Below are positions 1 to 5,867 of a stretch of DNA of 7,945 bases, one piece after another; the stretch's first letter is position 1, and every line of letters starts with the position of its first letter. Location: the NCBI GenBank assembly GCA_030630095.1, contig DAOVNW010000040.1:1-7945 (forward strand). Direction: 5' to 3'. This DNA comes from Candidatus Omnitrophota bacterium (GTDB lineage: Bacteria > Omnitrophota > Gorgyraeia > JAGLLT01). Both the position numbers and the translations under genes were made by a program. The notes under the pieces were generated by a model that saw nothing but the letters and a program-made list of their open reading frames with translations, was not told where the DNA came from and did no database searches.

Positions 1-177
1 GTCTATCTCCCACCCCCGGCTATCCTTCACCAACCCTTTTCTTATTACCGCGAAGCCCCGTATAACACCAACGCCCTTACCATGCTTTTCATCCCTCGCG
101 ATGCCGTTCTTCCCCCTCTCAATACCCTGAGCAACGGCGGCCCGGAAAAGATTATCGTGTGTTTTTTCCTTTATCAT
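1..177 (-). CDS. Putative prohead protease/scaffold protein, N-terminal part (runs off the left edge)
   Basis: The first 59 codons of a gene that continues past the left edge. The ATG at 177-175 follows GGAG with an 8-nt spacer and overlaps the stop of the upstream 52-aa gene as ATGA, so the start is well supported. The protein opens with a charged segment (MIKEKTHDNLFRAA), then a G/K-rich stretch, then a GVGVIRGFAVIRKG core near residues 35-48 followed by DSRGWEID. A short VIRGxxVIxxG motif near the N-terminus followed by a G-x-x-ID element resembles what I recall of capsid protease/scaffold proteins in phages with lambda-family portals, and the protease normally sits just after the portal in this gene order. 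The catalytic region lies outside the window, so the function is inferred mainly from position and a weak motif likeness. It could instead be an unrelated head protein. Confidence 0.55.
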   Translation of the reverse strand, partial: MIKEKTHDNLFRAAVAQGIERGKNGIARDEKHGKGVGVIRGFAVIRKGLVKDSRGWEID

Positions 178-332
178 AGTTTCTTCTCCTCTACATTTAT
201 TCGCACAGAAAGCGGCACCGGTATAACCAACGCGCTGCCCGGCGTCACTAAAACCTCAACAACTTCCGTCTTAGTCGCCGAGCGCCTGTAACGCGGCTCT
301 TTAATTTGCTTCTTTTTCTTTGATATCGCCAT
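174..332 (-). CDS. Small hypothetical protein (52 aa) overlapping the portal C-terminus
   Basis: A complete 52-codon reading frame. Its ATG at 332-330 follows GAGG by about 9 nt, it overlaps the last 32 nt of the portal gene in another frame, and its TGA overlaps the next ATG (ATGA). The first 20 residues are very basic (MAISKKKKQIKEPRYRRS). The rest looks like beta strands: TEVVEVLVTP, SALVIPVPLSVRINVEEKKL. The good ribosome binding site and the tight overlaps on both sides argue for a real, translationally coupled gene. I do not recognise a family. Its position between portal and putative protease suggests a head-assembly accessory role, but that is inference from context only. Confidence 0.6.
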   Translation of the reverse strand: MAISKKKKQIKEPRYRRSATKTEVVEVLVTPGSALVIPVPLSVRINVEEKKL

Positions 333-1899
333 CTTTAATAACCTCATCTATCTCTTTATCATCGCCCGGCTTTTCCCCTATCGCCGGAAGGCCAAGCTCC
401 TCCCGCTTTTCTTTCTCCCGCGCCTGCTGCTCCATGTTTTCCTCCCAATCCTTACCCTGGGCGGCGCATTCATCAGCTAATGTTGTTAATCCTGCCTGCA
501 GAGCCTCCTTGGATGCCTTTACTTCTTTCAGAGGATCAACCCACTGCCATCCGGGAGTTATCCATTTGGCTCTCGTCCATTCAATATACTCTTCATAAAA
601 GTTTGCCGTCGTCAGCTCACCCCTCAAATAAGCCTCCTCTAAAACCATCCCCCACGTCGGCCTGCAAAGGCGGCTCGCCAACCATTCCTGCCTACATCGG
701 AAATATTTACGCGCCTCAAGTAATGCCGCCCTGGCGCTCGAATAATTTGTTTTGCTAAAGTTTTTCAAAACCAACTCATACGGAAGCCCCAAAGCTGAAC
801 CAATCGCCCTCAAAACCTGCTCCATAAACGGATCAAACGCCCCTCCGGGCCTCTTTGGCTCAAAACTCGACACCTTCTCACCCGGACGCAAATATTTAAC
901 CATCCCCGGCTCCAAGTCCTGCACGCGCTGTCCGTCACTATTTATACTGCTCGCTGTGCCGGCGGCGGCGCTTAATGGATCAACTGTTTCAAAGAAAACT
1001 GCAAGGCACGCGGTAACTCTCTGCGCTACCACCTCAGCCTCAAGATAATCGGCCAGATCCTTAAAAAGTGTCATCACCGGCGCGAAAAAGGGTACTCCGC
1101 GCGACTGTCCCGGCCTTAATACCCAATATAAATGCAGAACATTCGGCCTCCCCTGGTCATTTTTGGCGGGAATCTCCACAAACTTTCTTGCGTCTGACTG
1201 CCCCAATGTTAAAAACACATCTCCGGGATGCGTTTTTCTGATGTAATAAGCAAGAGGCTGCCCTCTATCGCCAATCTTCACACCGGCGCGAATAGACCTA
1301 TCCGACCTTTTGTCGTATGGCGTATCCAGCCTATCCCCCTCAATCACATCCAACGCCAGATTATATGGCCGATTTTTATCCTCAAGCATCAGGGGTAAAA
1401 CAATTGCTTCCCCGTTTTCTAAAATTTGCCTGTCAACCAGATGCTGAATCTCATAAAAGTCCATCCTCTCGGACGAATCAGCAAAAGGCACCCATCTTTC
1501 CCATATCCTTTCGGCTTTTCTTTGAAATTTTTCCGCTGTATCTTTATCAATCCCCAATCTCTCGCGATCCAGCCTGCTTTGCGGCTTTATGCCGGTACCC
1601 ACAACATTCGTGGTCATTGTGGTCGTAATCCCGGCCGCGTAGCCATTATCACGATTTAAAGCCCTGCTTCGCTCTCGAAGAGTGGGAAGGTCGGTAAGTA
1701 AATCCTTATCAGCGGACCCGCCGCCTGGCAGCCACGATGCCCTAAGGCGGTTTTTTTCCGCCCCGCGATAAGCACTCATTGCGCGCTTTCCAGCGGCGCG
1801 ATATATTTTTCTACGCCCGGCAAGGCGAGGCGAAAAAAAACCAATAATACTATCCAGTTTTTCAGAAATTGTCTTTTTAGGTTCTTGAACTTCTATCAT
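301..1899 (-). CDS. Phage portal protein, lambda gpB family
   Basis: A 532-aa portal, almost the same length as lambda B (533 aa). Portals form the ring at one vertex of the procapsid through which terminase pumps DNA and onto which the connector and tail are built. The family is recognisable from the order of features: a basic N-terminus (SPRLAGRRKIYRAAGKRAMS), then RSRALNRDNGYAAGI with TNVVGTGIKPQSRLDRE at about 75-115, an acidic ENGEAIVLPL and DVIEGDRLDTP segment, HLYWVLRPGQSRGVPFFAPV, and FSKTNYSSARAALLEARKYF near residue 390. The C-terminus is a highly charged tail, usual for this family. The start is an ATG that overlaps the gpW-like gene's TGA (ATGA), with AAAAGG about 5 nt upstream. 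No frameshift or truncation is seen. The last 32 nt also encode the start of the next small gene. Confidence 0.95.
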   Translation of the reverse strand: MIEVQEPKKTISEKLDSIIGFFSPRLAGRRKIYRAAGKRAMSAYRGAEKNRLRASWLPGGGSADKDLLTDLPTLRERSRALNRDNGYAAGITTTMTTNVVGTGIKPQSRLDRERLGIDKDTAEKFQRKAERIWERWVPFADSSERMDFYEIQHLVDRQILENGEAIVLPLMLEDKNRPYNLALDVIEGDRLDTPYDKRSDRSIRAGVKIGDRGQPLAYYIRKTHPGDVFLTLGQSDARKFVEIPAKNDQGRPNVLHLYWVLRPGQSRGVPFFAPVMTLFKDLADYLEAEVVAQRVTACLAVFFETVDPLSAAAGTASSINSDGQRVQDLEPGMVKYLRPGEKVSSFEPKRPGGAFDPFMEQVLRAIGSALGLPYELVLKNFSKTNYSSARAALLEARKYFRCRQEWLASRLCRPTWGMVLEEAYLRGELTTANFYEEYIEWTRAKWITPGWQWVDPLKEVKASKEALQAGLTTLADECAAQGKDWEENMEQQAREKEKREELGLPAIGEKPGDDKEIDEVIKDGDIKEKEAN

Positions 1900-2108
1900 A
1901 TCGGCCTTTTAAACCCCGCGTAATTAAACGACCCATCTACAGCAGATATCTCCGACTTAAGCTCCGTCCTCATCTCCCTCAGCTCACTTAGCTTAATGTA
2001 CGCAAGATCTCTACCACCTATAGAATAAGACGCGACTGCCCCATTCGTCATCCGGGCCAGAATCGCGGCCTCAACAGCGTCGAGCATTGCTTGTTTTGTA
2101 ACAGCCAT
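1896..2108 (-). CDS. gpW-like head-tail joining protein (70 aa)
   Basis: Lambda gpW (68 aa) is a small alpha+beta protein added after packaging that helps close the head and build the site for tail joining. This 70-aa protein has the same size, the same place (directly before the lambda-type portal) and the same layout: an N-terminal helix (MAVTKQAMLDAVEAAILARMTNG), a short hairpin with SYSIGGRDLAYIKLSEL, a second helix REMRTELKSEI, and a short polar tail. I chose the ATG at 2108-2106 because GGAG lies 7 nt upstream. The in-frame upstream ATG at 2153 would add 15 residues encoded by a terminator-like hairpin and its T-run, with no ribosome binding site. The TGA overlaps the portal ATG. The preceding leader has its own promoter-like sequence, so this module may be transcribed separately. 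Confidence 0.85.
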   Translation of the reverse strand: MAVTKQAMLDAVEAAILARMTNGAVASYSIGGRDLAYIKLSELREMRTELKSEISAVDGSFNYAGFKRPI

Positions 2109-2121
2109 TTGTAATCTCCAT

Positions 2122-2166
2122 AAAAAAAGGACAAAAGCATAATGAGCATCCATTAAACTTTTGTCC
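2122..2166 (-). terminator. Terminator-like hairpin T2 just before the gpW-like gene
   Basis: Read on the minus strand, GGACAAAAG (2166-2158) pairs perfectly with CTTTTGTCC (2137-2129) across a 20-nt loop, followed at once by seven T (2128-2122). The geometry is that of a rho-independent terminator, but the 9-bp stem is AT-rich and the loop long, so termination may be weak or conditional. It ends about 14 nt before the gpW-like start codon, immediately upstream of that gene's ribosome binding site, so any transcript reaching gpW must read through it. Its tail repeats the 11 bases TTTTTTTATGG found after terminator T1. Confidence 0.55.
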
Positions 2167-2179
2167 CGATAAAAACCAT

Positions 2180-2217
2180 AAAAAAAGACGGAAATATCTT
2201 AAAAAAATACTTCCGCC
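2180..2217 (-). terminator. Intrinsic terminator T1 downstream of the HNH gene
   Basis: On the minus strand GGCGGAAGTAT (2217-2207) pairs with ATATTTCCGTC (2197-2187): an 11-bp stem with two G-T wobbles and a 9-nt loop, followed by seven T (2186-2180). This is a convincing rho-independent terminator. It lies about 70 nt after the HNH stop codon and only some 23 nt after the predicted start of transcription from the promoter at 2248-2276. It could insulate the HNH gene, or act as an attenuator for the gpW-portal transcript. Confidence 0.7.
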
Positions 2218-2247
2218 ATAAACAAACCGATAACTTACTCAGCCTCA

Positions 2248-2276
2248 AATATACATTACAAACTAAAATCCGTCAA
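2248..2276 (-). promoter_or_regulatory. Sigma70-type promoter reading towards the gpW-portal module
   Basis: On the minus strand a TTGACG box (2276-2271) lies 17 nt from a TATATT box (2253-2248). Each matches the bacterial housekeeping consensus at five of six positions and the spacing is optimal. Transcription would start near 2240. It sits in the 178-nt noncoding stretch between the HNH gene and the gpW-like gene, upstream of two terminator-like hairpins. It could drive the head genes, a short leader RNA of about 60 to 120 nt, or both. This is a motif match only; the region is AT-rich, where chance matches are more common. Confidence 0.5.
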
Positions 2277-2286
2277 GTTTTTGTTG

Positions 2287-2844
2287 CTACGTTGTAGCAC
2301 GAAGTTTTTTATGATGTTTATGATGTTCTGCATTATTTTTAAATAACTGTAGATTTTTTATTCTATTATCTCCTCTATTTTCAATACTTCCTATATGATA
2401 TCTTGTCCCTTTATGATGGACTATTTCTTTGAGCTCAAGATATCGGCCAAGATGTTTTTCCATTACAAGACGATGCTCATAAACATATCCCCACTTATTA
2501 GCATGAGGGTGATTTTTTTGATGTATCCATATATATCCTCTGGAATCTTTAATTCGTCCTCCCTTCCAGCTGATACTATTAGGGCCGCTCATCCTTTTAC
2601 TCATCTTCTCTCTTTTTTTTATAATTATATTGCGATACCAAGTAGATATTTTTTTATTTTCTTCTAAAAGCATTTTTTTATTGACTTTAATTTCTATAGA
2701 TCTAAAATTATATCCACAAGCTTTGCACTTATGATACCTAATAGGAGGTTTACTTGTATGACATTTAACTTTTTTACTTCCACACTGAGGGCATTTAATG
2801 GGGCGATATACGACTACATTAGAAACAATATCTTTTTTCAGCAT
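2287..2844 (-). CDS. HNH endonuclease with N-terminal zinc ribbon
   Basis: A 185-aa putative DNA endonuclease. Residues 12-51 form a zinc ribbon with CxxC pairs C18/C21 and C40/C43, plus an extra C28. A basic linker (about 52-100) follows. The C-terminal HNH domain includes GYVYEHRLVMEKHLGR, HH at 143-144, DNRIKNLQLF around 159-168 with the central Asn at 160, and HHKHH near the end. A 12-residue stretch separates the HHKG and DNR parts of the motif. The ribbon is a close copy of that in the gene just upstream (24 of 40 residues identical). The gene is visibly more AT-rich than its neighbours, suggesting separate acquisition. The start follows GGGAG by about 10 nt; an extended -10 element lies just upstream and a terminator just downstream. 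It may be a homing endonuclease, or a packaging partner of terminase like HK97 gp74. Confidence 0.85.
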   Translation of the reverse strand: MLKKDIVSNVVVYRPIKCPQCGSKKVKCHTSKPPIRYHKCKACGYNFRSIEIKVNKKMLLEENKKISTWYRNIIIKKREKMSKRMSGPNSISWKGGRIKDSRGYIWIHQKNHPHANKWGYVYEHRLVMEKHLGRYLELKEIVHHKGTRYHIGSIENRGDNRIKNLQLFKNNAEHHKHHKKLRATT

Positions 2845-2865
2845 TTATCAATTTCTCCCGCGGTA

Positions 2866-2874
2866 ACTATAGCA
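2866..2874 (-). promoter_or_regulatory. Extended -10 promoter element before the HNH gene
   Basis: On the minus strand the sequence TGCTATAGT (2874-2866) fits the extended -10 consensus TGnTATAAT with one mismatch. A weak CTGAAA box lies 18 nt upstream inside the end of the zinc-ribbon gene. Transcription would start some 15 nt before the HNH start codon, just ahead of its GGGAG. With terminator T1 downstream, this could make the HNH gene a self-contained transcription unit. Support is motif-level only. Confidence 0.35.
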
Positions 2875-2881
2875 TAATTTT

Positions 2882-3133
2882 TTAAGAATTTTCAGCCTCG
2901 ATTGCTTTAAAACGATGTTGGCAATCTTTGCAACGATAATAACGAATCCCGGGCCTACTTGAATAACATTTTACTTTTTTACTTCCACATCGAGGACATT
3001 TGATCGGTATAAACGTAACCCCATAATCACCCCCCTCCACCTTTTTCTCTTGCTCCGCCGGCTTATCAAGCCGCTCCTCCCTATGTTTTCGATTGCCTAA
3101 CCAGTCTTTCTTCCGCTCAATCCACCTTGTCAT
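2882..3133 (-). CDS. Small zinc-ribbon protein (83 aa)
   Basis: An 83-aa protein with a basic N-terminal half (MTRWIERKKDWLGNRKHREE) and a C-terminal zinc ribbon at about 43-79: C46/C49 and C68/C71 as two CxxC pairs, plus C56. The core PIKCPRCGSKKVKC is almost identical to the ribbon of the HNH protein encoded next, and resembles zinc ribbons used for nucleic-acid binding. The ATG at 3133-3131 overlaps the TerL stop (ATGA) behind a G-rich ribosome binding site; an upstream GTG at 3142 would leave the G-run too close, so I rejected it. Coupling to terL suggests a role during packaging or in late regulation, but the function is unknown. Unlike the HNH gene, its base composition is close to that of terL, at least in its N-terminal half. 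Confidence 0.75.
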   Translation of the reverse strand: MTRWIERKKDWLGNRKHREERLDKPAEQEKKVEGGDYGVTFIPIKCPRCGSKKVKCYSSRPGIRYYRCKDCQHRFKAIEAENS

Positions 3134-5028
3134 CGCAGCCACTTCCCCCCACTGCGCCTAATCCAACTCCCCTCTCTTCTATCCGAGTCGCGATCAGGCC
3201 GGGGATGATGCACCGCCATCTCATGGTCTTTCCTCATAGCATACACCTGTATCGTATCCGCTGCGGCCGCGGCATATACCTCCACGTCCAGATAATGATT
3301 CGGCCTGCCCTGAGTTACCTTCACCCACTCTTCCCGCGCCACTCCCGTTTTTCGGTTTCTGATTATTATTTTATGCTCCGCGCAAAATTGCTTCAGGTAT
3401 GCGTCTGATGGATTTTTAAACAAATGCCACTGAGCTGGATCTCCCGGTTCAGCATGTACCATACGGTTAATCTTGTCTTTGTAATGCGAAGTATCTATAT
3501 GCCATAAAATCAACCCATTTGGAATAATTTTCCCCGTACGGGGATGCCTGTCCAGATGATTTATCTTATACGGCACACCAGCTAAATGATCATGGCCCTT
3601 TACTGGCCGCGCTCTATCCTTCCATCTACGGCATACATCATAAACTTCGTCAGTCCTATATCCTGAATCAATACACGTCATAAGCACAGGAAACGTTTTG
3701 TCACCTTTTTCCTGCGGATACTGCGTCATAAATAAAATAGACTCAACCTCATCCCAAGACTCCACCCTGCAGGCCCTAATCGACCAAGACTCCTCCCCAT
3801 AACCCCACCCGCGTATTCCCAGGATAAAATAATTCTTTTGTACATCTACGCCGGCCGTAAGCACCAGACACCCCGCCGGCACAACGCCTTCAACATACCG
3901 ACCTGCCTTCGCGGCTAAAATCTCCGGCTTTGTCTCTTCAGTCCTTTCCTCAAAAACCTCCGCCAGCCACGAATTAGCAAAATTCATCAACGCCGCTGGG
4001 CGACCTTGGGATCTAAAAAACTCCGCCGCAATATCACTCCACGTAAGCCATGGCGAATATAACGACGAAAGCCAAAACCCCACGTGTCTTGCTGCCGCGA
4101 CCTTACTTTTAATCTTTCCCTTAGCGCTTATCTCCGCGTCCTCTGGCGCCCACACGCCGCGCGTCATAATCTTCGGCTTTTGTTTATCCTCTATTTTCAT
4201 CTGGCAATAGCGGCATATATACTCTGCTAAGCGATTACTTATAATTTTTTCAGGATCTCTCTCTTCTTCAGGGATTTTTATTTGTCCCCAGACCAATACC
4301 TGATACCGGCCGCAATGGGGACATGGCACATAAAACCGCCTTCGGCTTGACCGCTCGTACTCCCTAAAAATATACCCCTGGCGTGTTGTTGGTGATGATA
4401 CTTTTACGATCTTTCGATTCCAATACGTCTTTGTTCTCTCGATAGCCAGCTTAATAGGATCAGCCTCCCTGCCGGAAAATGGAGGGTATTTATCAGTCTC
4501 ATCAAAAAATACATATCTAACAGCTCTTTGGGCCAACGCCGCGGGGCTATTTGAGCCCGCGAAAGTAATAATCATATTGTCCAGCCGGTGTTCAAGTTTA
4601 CTAATATCATCATCCAAATCCGGCAAATGCTTTCTCAAGACGTCCGATAGCTCCAACATAGGCTTAACGCGGTTGTAAGATATCTTTTTCGCGTCGGCTT
4701 CCCGGGGCATAACTAAAAGTGCCGGCCCTGGGTCCTGATCAATCGCGTACCCCAGCATGTTATACATGCACTCCGTCTTACCCAACTGCGTTCCCGCCAT
4801 GATAGTAATTTCTTCAACCATAGGATCGCAGAAAGCATCCATTATCCCGGCAAGATACGGCGTCCGCGATGTTCTCCATGGTCCAGGCTCCGGACCCGTC
4901 ATAGCGCCTAAGACCCGGTGCTTATCAGCCCACTGGCTGACCGTAATCTTTTCCGGGAGCTTCCACGCTTCTTTCTCTTTTTCACTCCATATCAAACAGT
5001 GATTTTTCTTTCTTGCCTTTTTTCTCAT
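3130..5028 (-). CDS. Terminase large subunit, lambda gpA family
   Basis: A 632-aa packaging motor and nuclease (lambda gpA is 641 aa). It binds the procapsid portal, translocates DNA with its ATPase domain and makes the end-generating cuts with its nuclease domain. The ATPase shows an adenine-motif-like region ending in GPWRTSRTPY (about 49-58), a Walker A variant G79-TQLGKTE (Lys84), Walker B VFFDE (173-177) and coupling motif SSPTT (211-215). A CxxC...CxxC zinc-binding pair (C236/C239, C272/C275) follows, as is common in this family. The nuclease domain offers acidic residues D395 (GVDVQ), D454 (CIDSGY) and D581 (YLDVEVYAAAA), fitting an RNase H-like site. The start overlaps the TerS end by 47 nt with a modest GAGAG site. 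The TGA overlaps the zinc-ribbon gene start. The gene appears intact. Confidence 0.95.
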   Translation of the reverse strand: MRKKARKKNHCLIWSEKEKEAWKLPEKITVSQWADKHRVLGAMTGPEPGPWRTSRTPYLAGIMDAFCDPMVEEITIMAGTQLGKTECMYNMLGYAIDQDPGPALLVMPREADAKKISYNRVKPMLELSDVLRKHLPDLDDDISKLEHRLDNMIITFAGSNSPAALAQRAVRYVFFDETDKYPPFSGREADPIKLAIERTKTYWNRKIVKVSSPTTRQGYIFREYERSSRRRFYVPCPHCGRYQVLVWGQIKIPEEERDPEKIISNRLAEYICRYCQMKIEDKQKPKIMTRGVWAPEDAEISAKGKIKSKVAAARHVGFWLSSLYSPWLTWSDIAAEFFRSQGRPAALMNFANSWLAEVFEERTEETKPEILAAKAGRYVEGVVPAGCLVLTAGVDVQKNYFILGIRGWGYGEESWSIRACRVESWDEVESILFMTQYPQEKGDKTFPVLMTCIDSGYRTDEVYDVCRRWKDRARPVKGHDHLAGVPYKINHLDRHPRTGKIIPNGLILWHIDTSHYKDKINRMVHAEPGDPAQWHLFKNPSDAYLKQFCAEHKIIIRNRKTGVAREEWVKVTQGRPNHYLDVEVYAAAAADTIQVYAMRKDHEMAVHHPRPDRDSDRREGSWIRRSGGKWLR

Positions 5029-5635
5029 TTATATTCTCTCGGCCGGTAAATTTAAGAATTACATCTCTTATTCTTTCCGTTAAATATGCCTGAACCTCCC
5101 GCGGGCCCATACCCGCTATCACGGGAGCAATAGCCTTCGGCAGAGCCAGGAGAGCCCTTTTTACAGCAATAATTCGCGCTATACGTCCAGCCTCCACCTC
5201 CGATAAACTGATCAACTTACCCTCCAGCTGCCTCAACTCCAGCTTCGCCCTTTGCGCCCTATATTTACGAAGCTTATCTTCCCAGTTTTCCTTTTTACCT
5301 TTTCCCTTCCCCTCCTTCACTTCTTTTCTCGCCGCCCGCCATTCCCGAACCGCTATAATATTATAATTCCCCTCAGCCGTCACCGGCATCCCGTCACGGA
5401 CCCAATTATGCACAGTCCTCACCGATACATGAAAGACCTTAGCCACCTCATCACGGTTCTTAACAACCCCTGGCGGCAGCGCGGGCGCCTCTTCGAATGC
5501 TTGCAATTCCTTAAGTTCTGATTTAGATAGCGATTTGCTTTTTTGAAGTTTTTGAAGTAAATGGATATGCCGCTTTTTCTTTGCCATAGCAATAATGTCA
5601 GGTTTCTCTTTCTTATTCTTAATACTGTCTCTCAT
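4982..5635 (-). CDS. Terminase small subunit, Nu1-like
   Basis: A 217-aa DNA-recognition subunit of terminase. Near residues 58-103 it has a winged helix-turn-helix like that of lambda Nu1: VVKNRDEVAKVFHVSVRTVHNWVRDGMP, then an extended strand and a final helix IIAVREWRAARK. A lysine/glycine-rich linker and a long charged helix follow (EDKLRKYRAQRAKLELRQLEGKLISLSEVE), typical of the part that carries oligomerisation. The C-terminus, ending FDME, would contact TerL. It is longer than Nu1 (181 aa), with an extra lysine-rich N-terminus of about 50 residues. I chose the ATG at 5635-5633 because AGGAG lies 6 nt upstream; the TTG at 5641 directly abuts that site. A terminator-like hairpin sits upstream in the leader, and the gene overlaps terL. 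The family call rests on domain order and position. Confidence 0.85.
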   Translation of the reverse strand: MRDSIKNKKEKPDIIAMAKKKRHIHLLQKLQKSKSLSKSELKELQAFEEAPALPPGVVKNRDEVAKVFHVSVRTVHNWVRDGMPVTAEGNYNIIAVREWRAARKEVKEGKGKGKKENWEDKLRKYRAQRAKLELRQLEGKLISLSEVEAGRIARIIAVKRALLALPKAIAPVIAGMGPREVQAYLTERIRDVILKFTGRENINEKKGKKEKSLFDME

Positions 5636-5659
5636 CCCCAACTCCTAAATGCCATTGAC

Positions 5660-5706
5660 AAAAAGACCGCACCTATGTAAAATATAAACGCTCACACAGT
5701 GCGGTC
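5660..5706 (-). terminator. Terminator-like hairpin in the terS leader
   Basis: On the minus strand GACCGCAC (5706-5699) pairs perfectly with GTGCGGTC (5672-5665) across a 26-nt loop, followed by five T (5664-5660). The stem is GC-rich and the layout that of a rho-independent terminator, although the loop is unusually long. It ends 14 nt before the terS ribosome binding site, so it either ends upstream transcription or works as an attenuator. A 19-codon frame (5732-5673, starting MNVAYELYAT) spans the 5' arm and its stop codon directly abuts the 3' arm, the geometry of a leader-peptide attenuator, though it lacks a good ribosome binding site. The inverted repeat could alternatively be a TerS binding site. 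Confidence 0.5.
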
Positions 5707-5714
5707 GCATAAAG

Positions 5715-5737
5715 CTCATATGCTACATTCATATGAG
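5715..5737. repeat. Perfect inverted repeat containing CATATG, upstream of terS
   Basis: CTCATATG (5715-5722) and CATATGAG (5730-5737) are perfect inverted copies separated by 7 nt; one G-T and one A-T pair can extend the stem to 10 bp. It lies in the noncoding terS leader, between the tRNA-like element and the terminator-like hairpin. No T-run follows on either strand, so it is not a terminator. Candidate roles are a protein-binding operator, a TerS recognition element or an RNA hairpin in the leader; the sequence does not separate these. Confidence 0.6.
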
Positions 5738-5795
5738 TTGGAGGTCACTCTCCCGGCCGTACTCTACCTTTTCCCATCATCATTAACAATTACGA

Positions 5796-5867
5796 GGAAG
5801 CGTGGCGGGAGTCGAACCCGCCGCACCACTATTAATCCTGAATCGAACAGGAACACCTCTCACTTCC
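5796..5867 (-). ncRNA. tRNA-like element with two T-arm-type hairpins
   Basis: A 72-nt segment that on the minus strand starts with GGAAGTG (5867-5861) and ends with CGCTTCC (5802-5796), which pair over 7 bp with one wobble, like a tRNA acceptor stem. Inside are two hairpins with 7-nt loops: TCCTG-TTCGATT-CAGGA (5852-5836) and GGCGGG-TTCGACT-CCCGCC (5822-5804). Both loops, with their closing G-C pair, match the T-arm consensus GTTCRANYC. There is no D-arm, and an unpaired A separates the second hairpin from the acceptor-like stem. Read as a tRNA, the first hairpin would supply an anticodon loop with CGA (Ser), but it looks more like a second T-arm. I therefore call it a tRNA-like or decayed element, not a functional tRNA. 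It lies between the small gene ending at 5912 and terS, near where a packaging site is expected. Confidence 0.5.

Noticed and set aside
82..291. 69-codon plus-strand frame at the left edge
   Set aside because: The opposite strand holds two coupled genes with good ribosome binding sites; the plus-strand frame has no support and runs against the direction of every other gene.
301..345. Programmed frameshift joining the portal to the following 52-aa frame
   Set aside because: The second frame is +1 relative to the portal, no standard slippery heptamer fits that shift, and the 52-aa frame has its own ATG and ribosome binding site.
320..1659. Several plus-strand frames opposite the portal gene
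   Set aside because: Antisense shadows of a strongly recognised portal gene, with proline/serine-rich composition typical of the reverse frame.
2108..2153. Longer 85-codon version of the gpW-like gene starting at 2153
   Set aside because: The extra 15 codons are made of a hairpin and its T-run, have no ribosome binding site, and exceed the family length; the ATG at 2108 has a well-placed GGAG.
5679..5710. TATATT box inside the loop of the terS-leader inverted repeat as a promoter
   Set aside because: No acceptable -35 hexamer lies 16-18 nt upstream; the best alignment matches the consensus at only one position.
5796..5867. Canonical functional tRNA gene (tRNA-Ser with CGA anticodon)
   Set aside because: There is no D-arm, the anticodon-like hairpin has a T-loop sequence instead, and the T-arm is separated from the acceptor stem by one base. 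Reported as a tRNA-like element instead.
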